From the NCBI GenBank assembly GCA_035222895.1, contig JAVYIG010001828.1, positions 124,001 through 188,000 of the forward strand: a stretch of DNA of 64,000 nt. The letters are read 5' to 3'. A program made the position numbers and the translations under genes. Below the pieces are notes generated by a model that made no database searches, had not been told where the DNA came from, and saw nothing but the letters and a program-made list of their open reading frames with translations. This DNA comes from Strongylocentrotus droebachiensis (lineage: Eukaryota; Echinodermata; Echinoidea; Camarodonta; Strongylocentrotidae). This document shows positions 48,040 to 58,895 of the stretch, one piece after another. How positions within the stretch are numbered: position 1 is the stretch's first letter; each line of letters starts with the position of its first letter.

Positions 48040-49340
48040 CGGGGGAGGGAGGGAGGGAGGAAGGGAGTGAGATAGAGATGCAGAGAGAGAAAAATGATAG
48101 ACAGAAAGGGAAAGGAAAAAGAGCAAAAAAATAGAAATTGAGAGATGGAGAGAAAGAGATACAGAGAGAGCCCGGAATATGATAGACAGAGAGGGAATGA
48201 AAAGAGAGCAGAAAGGGTGAGAGAGAGAGATGGAGTACTAAAGTGTAGATAGCAGGATATTGAGACAATCAATGGAGAGAGAGAGAGAGGAGACAAATAA
48301 TAAAAGAAAAAACATTTTGTAGAAGAAATGTATAGTCGTATATATGCTCGGCTACAAATTTTCCATTAGCATTGTTAATAGCTCGTAGTCATCTCTAATC
48401 TGAGACTGTGCATTGAAGAGTATATAGAGAATGTTTTAAAACATCCATAATGTACGAACATGTATAATGATAAGCCAAAACAATGAATATGATGATGAGA
48501 AGAGGATTAATTGAAAGTTAAACATAAAATGGGAAAGTCAAGTGCTTGAAGTAGCGCACCTGCTATGAGCAGTTATTATACATTGTGTAGAATGTTAAAC
48601 TGAGATTAATGATACCCTGGCCTGGAAAGCTTAAACATAACCACAGAAGATTGTAATTTGAAGATGTGCGTGGATGTATCCATTCCCCAGGGAGAAAAGG
48701 ATTAGGCTTGAAGATGTGGAAAGAGAAAATGAGAATTGTGCTTTTGATAATGACTCTGAATTGAACTTGGTTTCAGAAAGGGGGAAAAGGAGAGAGAAGA
48801 GAGAAAGAGAAAAAGAGTTGGAGTGGGAAAGAGAGATCGAAGGAATGGAAGATAGAGAGGGAGGAAGATGAAAGAAAATGATAGAGGGGGTTATGGGGTA
48901 GAGGATGAGAAAGAGAGAGAGAGATGGTGAGAGAGACAACAAGATGGAAAAGGAACTGTAAATTGAAGACATGTGTATACAGAGTGATGTCAGTGAGAGA
49001 AAGTCGAGGAGAGAGAGAGAGAAAGTCGAGGAGAGAGAGAAAGTCGAGGAGAGAGAGAGAGGGGAAGGGGAGAGAGAGAGGGGGGGGGGGAGAGTGAAGA
49101 GAAAGTTTGAGTGGGAGGATTTCTGTGTGTGTGAGAGAGAGAGACACACACAGAGAGACAGAGATGGACAGACAGAGAGGTAGAGAGAGAGAAATAGATA
49201 GTACAAGATATAGATTTGAGAGGGAAAATATAATGTGGAAGATCGGTGAGACAGACAGAGAGAGAGAGAGAGAAAGAGGGAGAAGAAGAAAAGGTGAGAG
49301 ATAAATTAAACCAAGTATGGAAGAGAGAGAGAGAGAGAAG
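48040..49340 (+). repeat. Purine-rich domain of about 1.3 kb
   Basis: Two GA clusters (48040-48290 and 48770-49340) are split by ordinary AT-rich DNA. The second includes direct repeats of AAAGTCGAGGAGAGAGAGA. Frames up to about 200 codons here are serine/leucine-rich translations of the repeat. Confidence 0.9.
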
Positions 49341-50067
49341 TCATCTGAGTATGAGTCCTTCCTTATCCTCCACCCACACTCATAAACATACATACGCACG
49401 CACGTACATGCTCACTCACTACACACAAGCAACAACACAAACCAACCAACCAATCAGCGCTCATCCCGAGCTACTCGCATAGCCAGCCTCATCAGTCAGA
49501 TAGTAGCTTGACTCCATCGCACATGGATGGATGTACTCTCGACCAAAAAACTTTTTTGAAGTATCATGCAGTGATTGGACTTTCTGCAAACATTTTTCTT
49601 GAATCATCATTCTTCATTTTCTATTTTTATATGATTATTTTTGCAATTGAACAACATGAGGTAATCATGTTCGGGTGATTACTTGCGTAGGTAAAGCGTT
49701 TTCCTCTGAAAGCCGCAACGAGCATTAAAAATGCATGTCTAAGGTAACTATTATCATGTGTGCCGACAGGTGACCGCTTGATATCCTCACAGGAAATTTC
49801 ATTCTGACTAGTATTCTTCACGATATCAGGATTACCCGACCTTCAGATGATTCAATTGTTATCGTTCTTTTTCCTCCATTCCCACGCTGCCTTTGTTGTT
49901 GAAGTAGAAACCCTGTGAATTCATTGATCGGTTAGCTGTGACCATTGTTAGTGAAGCTCGATCAACGTTGAAATGGACTTGTTCAAAAACTGATTAACCG
50001 TTCTTGGAGAAGCTTGTATGAAGTGCCTTTCTGGATTCTGGATAAGTTGTTCAAGGATCGAGGAAGA

Positions 50068-50076
50068 TATATAAGG
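50068..50076 (+). promoter_or_regulatory. TATA-box candidate
   Basis: TATATAAGG matches the metazoan TATA consensus. It lies about 30 bp upstream of a possible initiator region near 50098 and about 100 bp upstream of an ATG that abuts a perfect splice donor. Confidence 0.3.
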
Positions 50077-50170
50077 AGGACATAGTTGGATGCTATTTGA
50101 CATCCTTGTGTCTTGTGGTGGAATATTAAATCATGGAATAATACTACAGTGATATTTTGAGAGGGCTTGA

Positions 50171-50178
50171 ATGAGAAG
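50171..50178 (+). CDS. Possible alternative first coding exon (ATG AGA AG)
   Basis: An ATG at 50171, immediately preceded by an in-frame TGA, runs for eight bases into a perfect donor, GAGAAG|GTGAGT. About 100 bp upstream is a TATA box (50068-50076). The layout is that of a short 5' exon: promoter, leader of roughly 75 bp, start codon, donor. The exit phase (2) fits the candidate exon at 58291. The model is speculative, because eight coding bases give no coding signal. Confidence 0.2.
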
Positions 50179-50343
50179 GTGAGTTTTTTATTATCATAAC
50201 TGTATTCAATTAGTGGATTAAGGAGATGTATTTGTTTCTTCTGCTGCTACAACTTCTTTATTATCATTATTAAGTCAGCTAAGTACTTAAAGTACACTAC
50301 CACCAGTCTTGCAAAGGTTTCAGCACAACTACAAAAACAATAA

Positions 50344-50355
50344 CTATTACTACTC

Positions 50356-50409
<54 letters not shown>

Positions 50410-50575
50410 TTACTACTACTTTTACTACTACTTTTACTTCTACTACTGTTACTACTACTTTTACTACTACTACTTATACTACTACAACTACTTCTGCTGC
50501 TACCACTACTACTTCTACTACTGCTACTACTATTATTACTGCTTCTTCTATTTTTACTACTTCTACTAATAACCA
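50344..50575 (+). repeat. CTA trinucleotide array
   Basis: A perfect CTA run covers about 50357-50409, followed by imperfect TAC/TTC/TGC units. It gives poly-tyrosine in one direction and poly-serine in the other. Confidence 0.93.
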
Positions 50576-53159
50576 CTATGTTGTATATTTCTTCCCATAC
50601 TTTTCTGTACAAAATACATAAGGAATTGTGATCATTACACATTGAATATTGAAATAAGTCATAGCGGTATCATTATTGCTAACTAAGTCAGAAAAGAAAG
50701 ATAGATGTAGACAGTTGTAATATTCTTTATTTATGCATATTGGAGATTTTGTCATTGACTTTGTATCTCGTTAACAATTACCATTGCTAAAAACAGAAAC
50801 CTCTAGCTAATCAAGAAAGTGTGTTACCTGAAATTAAACCCACTTCTTTTTGTGACGCACAAAAAGAGTAATCAACAAACATTTCTATTTCTAGAATTTC
50901 AATTCAAATGCAAGGATTATATTTTGAATAACTCATGTGGAAGCAGTTTCATTTTCGTATGCTTTCTAAAATTGAGCAAGATCTGTCCCCCTCAACTTGT
51001 TAAAAATACATCCAGCACATACGTAATGAATCATTCTTCAAATTACCACATCCTTCTCTGTGAGAAGGAGAAAATGTTTATCTGATTTTACATTTAGCGC
51101 TGTGTCCTTTCTTTTTCCTTTCAAGCTATTTCTGACCTTGTCGCTAAAGTGCTGCTGTGCCAGCATGAAAGTTCTTTCCAATCCATGAATGCCAAGTTTG
51201 TTGCCTTCTATCTGTCCTGGGAGTAACTTGTCTCTGTCTGTCTGTCTCCCTTTCTTCATCCCTCCCCTGGCCTCCCCCCCCCCCCCTCCCCTTCACTCAT
51301 TTTCCTTCATAATTATATCATTTTAAAAATGGTACATGTAGTTTTGGTCTTTTTTGTGATAAATTTGAATTATTTTTATTTTTACATATTCTCAGCTATA
51401 ATAGGGATATATATTTCGAATCTATGTATAGAAATGATATCACTCTTGCCAAGTATGAATTAATTAAATTCTCTTCCCCATCTCTCTCTCTCTCCCTCTC
51501 TCCATCCCTTTCTCTGTCTCTACATGTGTGTGCATATGTGTTTCTCTACTTCTGATATTCTCTGTGTCTATTTCTGTCTGATGTTCACATACTATCCTCT
51601 TGTGATCTTCTAATCTCTAATCTCTAATCCATTATCATGCTTGTGACGTATCTTCTTAACTCCTCATTTGTTCCTCATTAGAAATCTCTAAAGCACATGT
51701 TCAACTTCACCCACCGCATACATAATTGCCCTGATCCCATTAGACCACTGTGTGAACTGATTTTTGTTTAAATACTTTGTATCTGTACCATAAAGGTTCA
51801 TAGCAGTTTTGTTAGTGCTTGCCAGCTAGACCATGCAATGTAGGGTAAATGAAACGAAGCTTGATTAGTATGACTTTCATGTCCATTGTTATTGTAGATA
51901 GTAGTATGAATATTCTTATCTGTCTTTATTATAATAATAATCATAAATATTCATAATAATTATAATAAAAGTGATAATACTATTGACAAATAAAAGTATG
52001 ATTGTTGTTAAATGTTACCTTGTCATTTTAACCATGGACCTATGAAATGAAGTCATTATTATCATGCAGAACTATTATAAGGCATGGAATTTATGTGATA
52101 AAAATATTCAGGGTGGGGTGGCGGAGAGGGAGGGGTTTAGTTGGAATTTCCTTTCCGAATGACAAATCCCCTTCAAATTTCTTTCACAAGGGAGCAATCT
52201 CGGAACAAATCTTGAGCCAAGATTGAGCCAAGATGACTTCAAGATGGTCTATCTTACATACACATCTTAAGACCAATCTTACAAAGGAAACCATATATGT
52301 CCTTCCCAATCTGTCTCTCTTGCCTTCTCGATTTAGCAACATCAAGGGTGATCGGATCAAATCCCTGCTCCAACTTCAAGCAAATTGGCAATACATGTTG
52401 TTGATTGTGAATGGGAGCTATTTATGGCTGCTAATCTCAGTCATTGATCTTCAAACGAATCTGAAATACTTATCAATAATGTTTGGTGAATTGTATTTAA
52501 TTCCCATACTGATCAAGGGATAACAGATCACAGTGCTTTGTGTCAAGCGAAAAAGCAGTTTTAGAATTGCTATTGTTCATTATCATACCATTCATATATG
52601 ATAATATATGAGATAACCATGATTAGTTATTGTACTAAACAATTAAATCCTAAAACAAAAAAACATTTTTTTTTTTTCTCTCTTTTAAAGTGTACTTTGT
52701 GATCTACAAAGATGTGTGCTATTTCATTGGCAGTCAAAGCTTTAGTCTATTTCAGGATGTTTAATTCATCATTATTTGTTAAGATGGATATTTATAGAAG
52801 CCACACATAGTGTTATTTTTTCTTAATTTGCTAATGAGGCACTTTTGTAGAGAGTTAGTTTTAAATGTAACCCTTGCATTTTGTCTGTTATTGGAATGAT
52901 ATCAGTGTGCTTATTCTACCAAGGTATTGTTAACACTACCCTGGTTAAACCTTGCCCCGTCTGATCTCTTCCTTCCTCTGGACAACTGTTGACATGTGAA
53001 CACACCCAGGAAAGTCTGACCCGTTTTGAAAGTGCTGAAATCGTTTCAAGGGAACTTCATTCCATCAGATTAAAGTTGATCTCTTATTTGGGCTGTGATG
53101 GTTTGAGGAAGGCGACTCCTCCCCCCCCCCCCCCACTCTCTCTCTCTCTCTCTCTTCAG
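50576..53159. other. No gene seen
   Basis: AT-rich DNA. The 96-codon frame at 52233-52523 has no start or splice context that supports it. Confidence 0.5.
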
Positions 53160-53237
53160 CACCCTCCCGCCCCAGGAACCAGCGTTCCTTTTGACACCAT
53201 GTTTGAATTACAGAACCAAGTTTTCCAATCTTTATGA
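53160..53237 (+). CDS. Candidate 3'-terminal exon, 25 codons plus stop
   Basis: A poly-C and CT tract (53121-53157) ends in CTCTCTTCAG at 53159, a near-ideal 3' splice site. Immediately after it the sequence becomes GC-rich and reads HPPAPGTSVPFDTMFELQNQ, then five more codons to a TGA at 53235-53237. A second frame is open somewhat further. No donor follows, so a terminal exon is the simplest reading. The signal could be fortuitous because microsatellites followed by CAG mimic acceptors. No family is recognised. Confidence 0.33.
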   Translation, partial: HPPAPGTSVPFDTMFELQNQVFQSL

Positions 53238-53533
53238 GTACGAAAATATATGATGAGTTTTAGAAGAATATTTGGAACCCCCAAATTTTAACATTGTAAC
53301 ATGGGGCTCGATCGTGCGTACAATCCAAACAAGTTATTAATTATTTCCCTGCAAAAATGCTTCACAGTATGTAACAAAAGATAAAAGGGGACAAACATAA
53401 ACTGAAAGATTTGTTGAAAGAGTAGATATTATTTATGTGATATCAGGAACCCATGCATTCCGTTAGATAAGCAGTACATGCAAGCATCTGTCTGCTTCCG
53501 ATCTTTCTCCTGTTACCGATGCTTGGTATAGAT

Positions 53534-53668
53534 CAGGGCCCTGTTTCACAAAGCATTTTTTCAGTGACAAATCTGCTGATAACCAATCAGAAGCAAGGAT
53601 TTCTCTAGCTTATTAACAAAAACTGTCATTTGTCACTGATATGACAGGTTTTGTGAAACGGGTCCCTG
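53534..53668. mobile_element. Foldback element, family D copy 3 (135 bp)
   Basis: The ends are CAGGGCCCTGTTTCACAAAG and TTTTGTGAAACGGGTCCCTG. It shares a long identical core with the copy at 30945-31096, including the CAATCAGAAGCAAGGATTTC segment. Confidence 0.78.
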
Positions 53669-54944
53669 CTCTGCGATGAAGTAATACCGTATCAAGCAAT
53701 ATCGAGAGAACATGTTCTCTGCGGGACATATACCGCCTGCGTCTGTTCGTCTCTGTGGTACGCAGGAAGTCTAGGATATGAATGGAAAACAAACCCTCAA
53801 GATGCTTTGAGATCGGCGCTGTTGTGGTAATTATCGCAGAATAATTGGGATGATGCTGGATGGAAGACGTTTACAGCCTCCGGAGCTCACTTCTTCCTCA
53901 GGGTTTGATATTCTTTTCTAATAACTTTTATCAAATTTCCTTCTAACATGGCTTCTTCAGTCCACATACAGATGGATGAATGTCGGAATGAGCGATGAAA
54001 AATACAAACGTAGACTCGGGAACCCTTTTTACGTTTCTTTCCTGAGAGTCATTTAAATTCATATTGTCTTTAGTATTTTTGTTTGAATCATGTCACATTT
54101 ATTTCAGAATTTTGACCTTTGTATGAAACCCCCTGAAATGATGTCTTATTTCTCAGTATGTATTTAAATTACTGAATGGACCATGTGAACTTTTCGAGCA
54201 ACATGTATTACGTCCGAACATGAAATAAATTAAAGTGTCCATTGGTTATGATGATGAGGAGGATATGATACGCCACTTATGTGACATGTTTCTGATAAAA
54301 TTCTTTCAAAGGTGCTGAACATTTAAAAGCTATGTTACTGTGAAACTGACTTTTGTTCTTTGAAAGCAAATACAATGAGTCACTAAATAATGTATTGTTG
54401 ATCAGTCATAAATTGCTTTTTCAAGTAATAGACTGTAATTTCAAGCAACAGAAGCTATTAAATCATGACTTATATTCCTTTCCTCTTGTGTATGACAATA
54501 TACGACCCCTCAGAGTGAACTAGTTTCCAGCTAATCACATCATAGAGTGCAACAGCTTGGAAGAAACATTGTCGTCGTTGTCGTAAAATAGCCTCTCAAA
54601 CGTCCAGTGAACCCTTCCCAGAATCCACCTTGTCTTTACGCGGTTGTGGAGATGCATATTCAAGAGGCAATTTCTGAACTGTCTGACGTGCTTGAAGCTG
54701 ATGGAATATTAGTTCTGCCTTAATGCCTGTATTTCTACTTCAGCAAGTACTAATTATTCATGATGTTGTCCACTTCAATATCAAAAAATAGTTTGTGTAT
54801 GTTTTATATAATATTTTGTGATGATTTGACACACTAAAGATATAAGAAAATGAAAGCTAGCTAGCTGTTTTCCCTATTTTTCATTCTTTCTATTTGTTTG
54901 TTGTTTTGTTTGTTGTATATACCTCTGCTCGATCATTATGATCA

Positions 54945-55025
54945 TAATCACCATCAACATCATCACCATCATCCTCATCATCACCATCATCGTCATCATC
55001 ATCATCATTGTCATCTGATCATCAT
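54945..55025 (+). repeat. CAT/ATC trinucleotide repeat
   Basis: Imperfect ATC units with CAC and CTC variants, followed by pyrimidine-rich sequence. Confidence 0.88.
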
Positions 55026-55201
55026 GGCTTTTCTATCAGTTTTTCTCCTCTCATCTTAAGCCTAGCTTTCTCATCATGCTTTCGTGATCTCTTGTTTCTT
55101 TACCTATATTCCTCCATTTTTCCATTTCCATCTTTCTTGATTTCTTTCCTGAATTTCATCTTTGTCCGTGGATATCCTCATCTTCTCCCTGAGCCTCACT
55201 C

Positions 55202-55711
55202 TTAAAGGTAATACAAAGTTTTGGTATGGGGTTGTGAATTTGGTTCAAATGAACATATTGGAAGCATATGCGATCCTACAATATTCAGTGATCGTTGTCG
55301 CGGTCGAAATCGACTCTAAAGTTATGAAATTGTAAATAATAAACACTTTATGTTGTATAGCTCCCTCTCAAGGTCAAGATATTAATTAAGCTGTGAAACA
55401 ATGTTTCTTGACTAAAATCGGCCGATTAGCTATTCCCGTTCGGAAATTATATACCACAACTACATATTCTGAGATTTTCATGGTCGCAGCTACCAGTGTA
55501 CGGCCGTAGGAGCTATTTGAAATATATCAAAATTTACCGGAAGCACCGGTAAATCTTTATATTCAATTTTTCTCGAAACCAAAAGTGTTTTAGGGGCTAA
55601 AATTTATAGTGCTTTTAATACATCCACAGGGGCATCCAAATATATCAAAATTGTAAAGAATCACTATCCAGCCAATTTTCAAAATTTCCCAAAACTTTGT
55701 AATACCTTTAA
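55202..55711. mobile_element. TTAA-flanked MITE, family A copy 2 (510 bp)
   Basis: This copy is colinear with 31228-31734 over the whole length, with scattered substitutions and short indels. Its ends are TTAA AGGTAATACAAAGTTTTG and the inverse. The sharp loss of similarity at the TTAA on both sides defines the element boundaries. Confidence 0.82.
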
Positions 55712-58290
55712 ACGAAGCCATAAAAGAGCAAGATTGTGGAATCTTGGTGAAACTGAGGAAGTAATTAACTATCCCATCCCCCTTCAGACTAGCAAATCTT
55801 TACCTGTGTTAGCCTACGTTGTTTGTCATACAATACCATATTCTTTCTTGTGTGAATGTCCTATGATTGTAGAATGTTGTGGAAGGTTTGTGACTTGCTT
55901 TTGAGGGAAAACGCTTTAAAGAATCAGGGTCTATCGCATGTGTGAACACTGAATAGGATATTGTCATGGAGGGGGGTATTGTTAATGTTAGTGCTTGATG
56001 TTTAGTGACAATACTTCATTAGTATATAGGTCAATGAATCACAAACAGAATCACACAAAAAATGCATTTAAGACTATTCTAGTTCTGTGCGATTATCTAT
56101 CCTTTAATTGTGTATGTTCCTCTTCTATGCGGTTATCTTATGCGTTCCCTTATGCAACATTTCTCTATTCAATTTCTCGTCGTCTGAAAGTCTTCACGAA
56201 GATCGGTCGCTAGGAGTATCATTGTCATTACCAACCCAGCTCAAGTTGGTTTTGAGGAAATGCAAGATGTCAGCTCGAAAATCACCATCTGACAACACTC
56301 ATTATCCATTGTGATGAGAACTAAGCAAAATACTGTCACTCTTGATTTAAAAATCCTTTGAACTTGTTTCAAATGGCTGAAGATATACTAAGTACCGGTA
56401 GTAATGGCTTTCGTAGAATTTCTCCTCATAAGCCCCCCTCCATCCTTCCTTAACAATTGGGAGTCATTTATGCCAGTAATGTCAGCTTCAATTTAGTTGC
56501 CAATTCAAAATAATAATTCTTTTTCTTGATACTACATGCATGTTCTCCTTATCTTTTTACCCCAACCTTTCTTTGAAATGGCTATGAAATTGCACGTGTT
56601 GTCATTGTATTCATAAATGTTGGAGAATTTCAATTGTGATCAATTCTATGTGACAGCTTTCCTTTTATATCTTACAAAAAAACATGACCTCATTCAGTGT
56701 GCTTTCCCTTCTTTCCAAGACGATACATTATTCTTTTCTTGGTAAAACATTCCCCCTTCCTGCACGACTGTGACTCAATTTACTTTTTGACATGACAGGC
56801 AACTGTTCAAAACATAGAGCTTTAATTCCCCCAGACAGAACACTAGGCCATAAGGATAATAACTAAGCTACTGTTTTATAGGCGTGAAAATTATCACATG
56901 AATGACCTTTAAATAGCTGAATTGTTCTTTTGTGAAAGTTATTATACCTGTACATCATTAGAACAATGTCATGTATACAGTAAAACAGAGTTGTCAGCAC
57001 AAATTGTACTGCATAAGAACTCAATACAATTACAAATCATGTTTGACTTGCTCTTTCTTCCTTTCCAAACAAGTTACTTTTTATGTTGTTTTTTTCTTCT
57101 ACAATACGTCTCCTGTGATTACAGTCTGTGGTCATTGTGTTTGTTTTTTTCATTTGTACAAAATTTCCTATTGTGTAAGAGAGCCCCTGAGAGATTTCAT
57201 GGCCATGCTAAGCCAAAGAAGACGAGACTGAATCAAATTTGCTTTCTAGACGTTCCAACCCTCGATGTTCAAAACGTGGCATATATAGCTAGAGACCCTC
57301 TCTCAATCTGAACATGGGTAGGGAGAGATTCTCCTAGCGACCTATCAATATTGAATTGCCCTGCCAATCGATTCTTCTTGAAATGTTGAGGGCTGTCAAG
57401 ACAATTAATTAGCCCCGATCGACTTGCCTGGGAGCTAGATGCCTGTTATTATTGTTAGAGAGCTGGATAGCGGTACTAGGTCTTTCGAAAATATGGAAAA
57501 CCACCTGGCAGGTTTGCTTCTGAGTCTACCAGCTGGCTTGCTGCGTGCGTCTCATAGCGTTAATATGATTATAAGTATGGCTAGGATTGTTAATGTTACC
57601 TTTGTTTGCTTTGTCATAACATTATTATTTTATTTTTATTTTTTTATTTTTTTAATTGAATTGAATTGAATTATGACCATCGTAAGAGGTGCCTCATTTG
57701 AATAATGTCATCTGTACCTATATGCAGACAGTGAATTTATTTCAGAGAATAAACTTTACTAATGTGTTTCTTTTTATACATTTTCTTCTCCAGAACCCCT
57801 ATTTACTAACTTTAATTCACCTACTATGTATAATGGCATCTCTGTCGATGGAATTCACTTTGCGTACATTCATTGTTGTAATGTCAGACAGACCTCTGGC
57901 AAGTTCTGGGGTTGACTAGAGAAACTTATTCAAGCAGTATTCATAAAATTAGTAAACAGTTCTGTTGCAATTAAAATGACATGTTGTTTTTTCGTTGAAA
58001 CTCACCTTCATGCTCTGTTATTGATTTTGTTGATTTTTACAAGGAACTTGAAATTGTGCTCTCTCTTGTAAATGAGAGTGTAATATCATGTTGTTGTTTT
58101 GTTATGTAGGAGCAAGAAAGCGAGAAGCTTGAGATGGGGAAGACATTTTTATACCGGTAGATCGATGCTCAATTCTCAGTTCACTTTTTATTTAATGTTC
58201 ATAGATTTGCAGCAGTGACTTGTGACGTGACATACCAGGAAGCTTTGTATATGATAGGAGAGCTTGAACTGTTTCAAAAAGCAACTATAG

Positions 58291-58526
58291 AGGGCGTATT
58301 CCAACCGATTCTATCGGACACCACCACTACTCATCAAAGCTGGGGATCCGCAACGGGATGAGGAGTGGGAACAACAACAAGGGGGAGCCTACCTCCAACC
58401 GGGGGAGTCGGTCGCCACGGTTACGGGGTGCCCACGAGAGATGGCTCATCGCGCTGAAGAAGGTGCTGGGGAAGAATCGGAGGCTACTCCAGGAAGTGAG
58501 CGACACCAATCTTTCAGTGACCACAG
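58291..58526 (+). CDS. Candidate exon, 78 codons, GC-rich, unknown product
   Basis: This GC-rich block stands out from its AT-rich surroundings. In the preferred frame it is open from an upstream TGA (58265-58267) to the donor ACCACAG|GTTAGT at 58526/58527, with third positions rich in G and C. The product is polar and basic at first (SGNNNKGEPTSNRGSRSPRLR), then shows a likely amphipathic helix (WLIALKKVLGKNRRLLQEVS). Possible acceptors are the AG ending at 58290 or, nine bases earlier, at 58281; both give phase 2 but have weak pyrimidine tracts. A stronger acceptor at 58212 feeds a different frame that stops at 58359-58361. A third frame is also open from 58291 to the donor. The family is not recognised, and the exact exon start is uncertain. 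Confidence 0.48.
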
Positions 58527-58895
58527 GTTAGTTCAAGGGAACCTGCTTATAAAGGCCACTTCAAGTGTAAATGCACAAGCGGATGGTCTTTAAAGGCAGG
58601 CTGCTTTTCTAAGTGACTAGAGTTTAGTTAAAGGAAACCTGCTTATAAAGACCACTCCAATTGTAAATACATAGATGGATGGTCTTTATAGGCAGGTTGC
58701 TGTTCTATGAGGGACTAGTGGTTGCTTCAAGGAAACCTGCTTATAAAGACCATTGCAGGTGTAAATTCATAGGTGGATGGTCTTTATAGGCAGGTTGCTG
58801 TTCTAAGTGACTAGAGGTTAGTTCAAGGAAACCTGCCTATAAAGATCACCCAGTGTAAATGCACAAGAGAACGATACAAGCGGATTGCTATACAC
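58526..58895 (+). repeat. 96-bp minisatellite whose units are hairpins
   Basis: Units start at 58526, 58622, 58720 and 58816 (last one decayed). Each holds AACCTGCTTATAAAGACCA and its near-inverse TGGTCTTTATAGGCAGGTT about 20 bp apart. The first unit begins at the splice donor of the candidate exon, with GGTTAGTTCAAGG at the unit start. Confidence 0.85.

Larger units (their letters stand above)
44921..50067. other. Noncoding, repeat-dominated
   Basis: It contains compound microsatellites, the purine domain, the family E hairpin at 46524 and palindromic GCAAGCTTGC words at 45265 and 45347. No gene is supported. Confidence 0.5.
53669..58290. other. No gene seen apart from repeats
   Basis: It holds the CAT repeat and the second family A MITE. 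The 129-codon frame at 56922-57311 is AT-rich with unremarkable composition. Confidence 0.45.

Noticed and set aside
48631..49399. Open frames of 191 and 208 codons on the minus strand
   Set aside because: They are serine/leucine/proline translations of GA microsatellites; overlapping frames on both strands are equally open.
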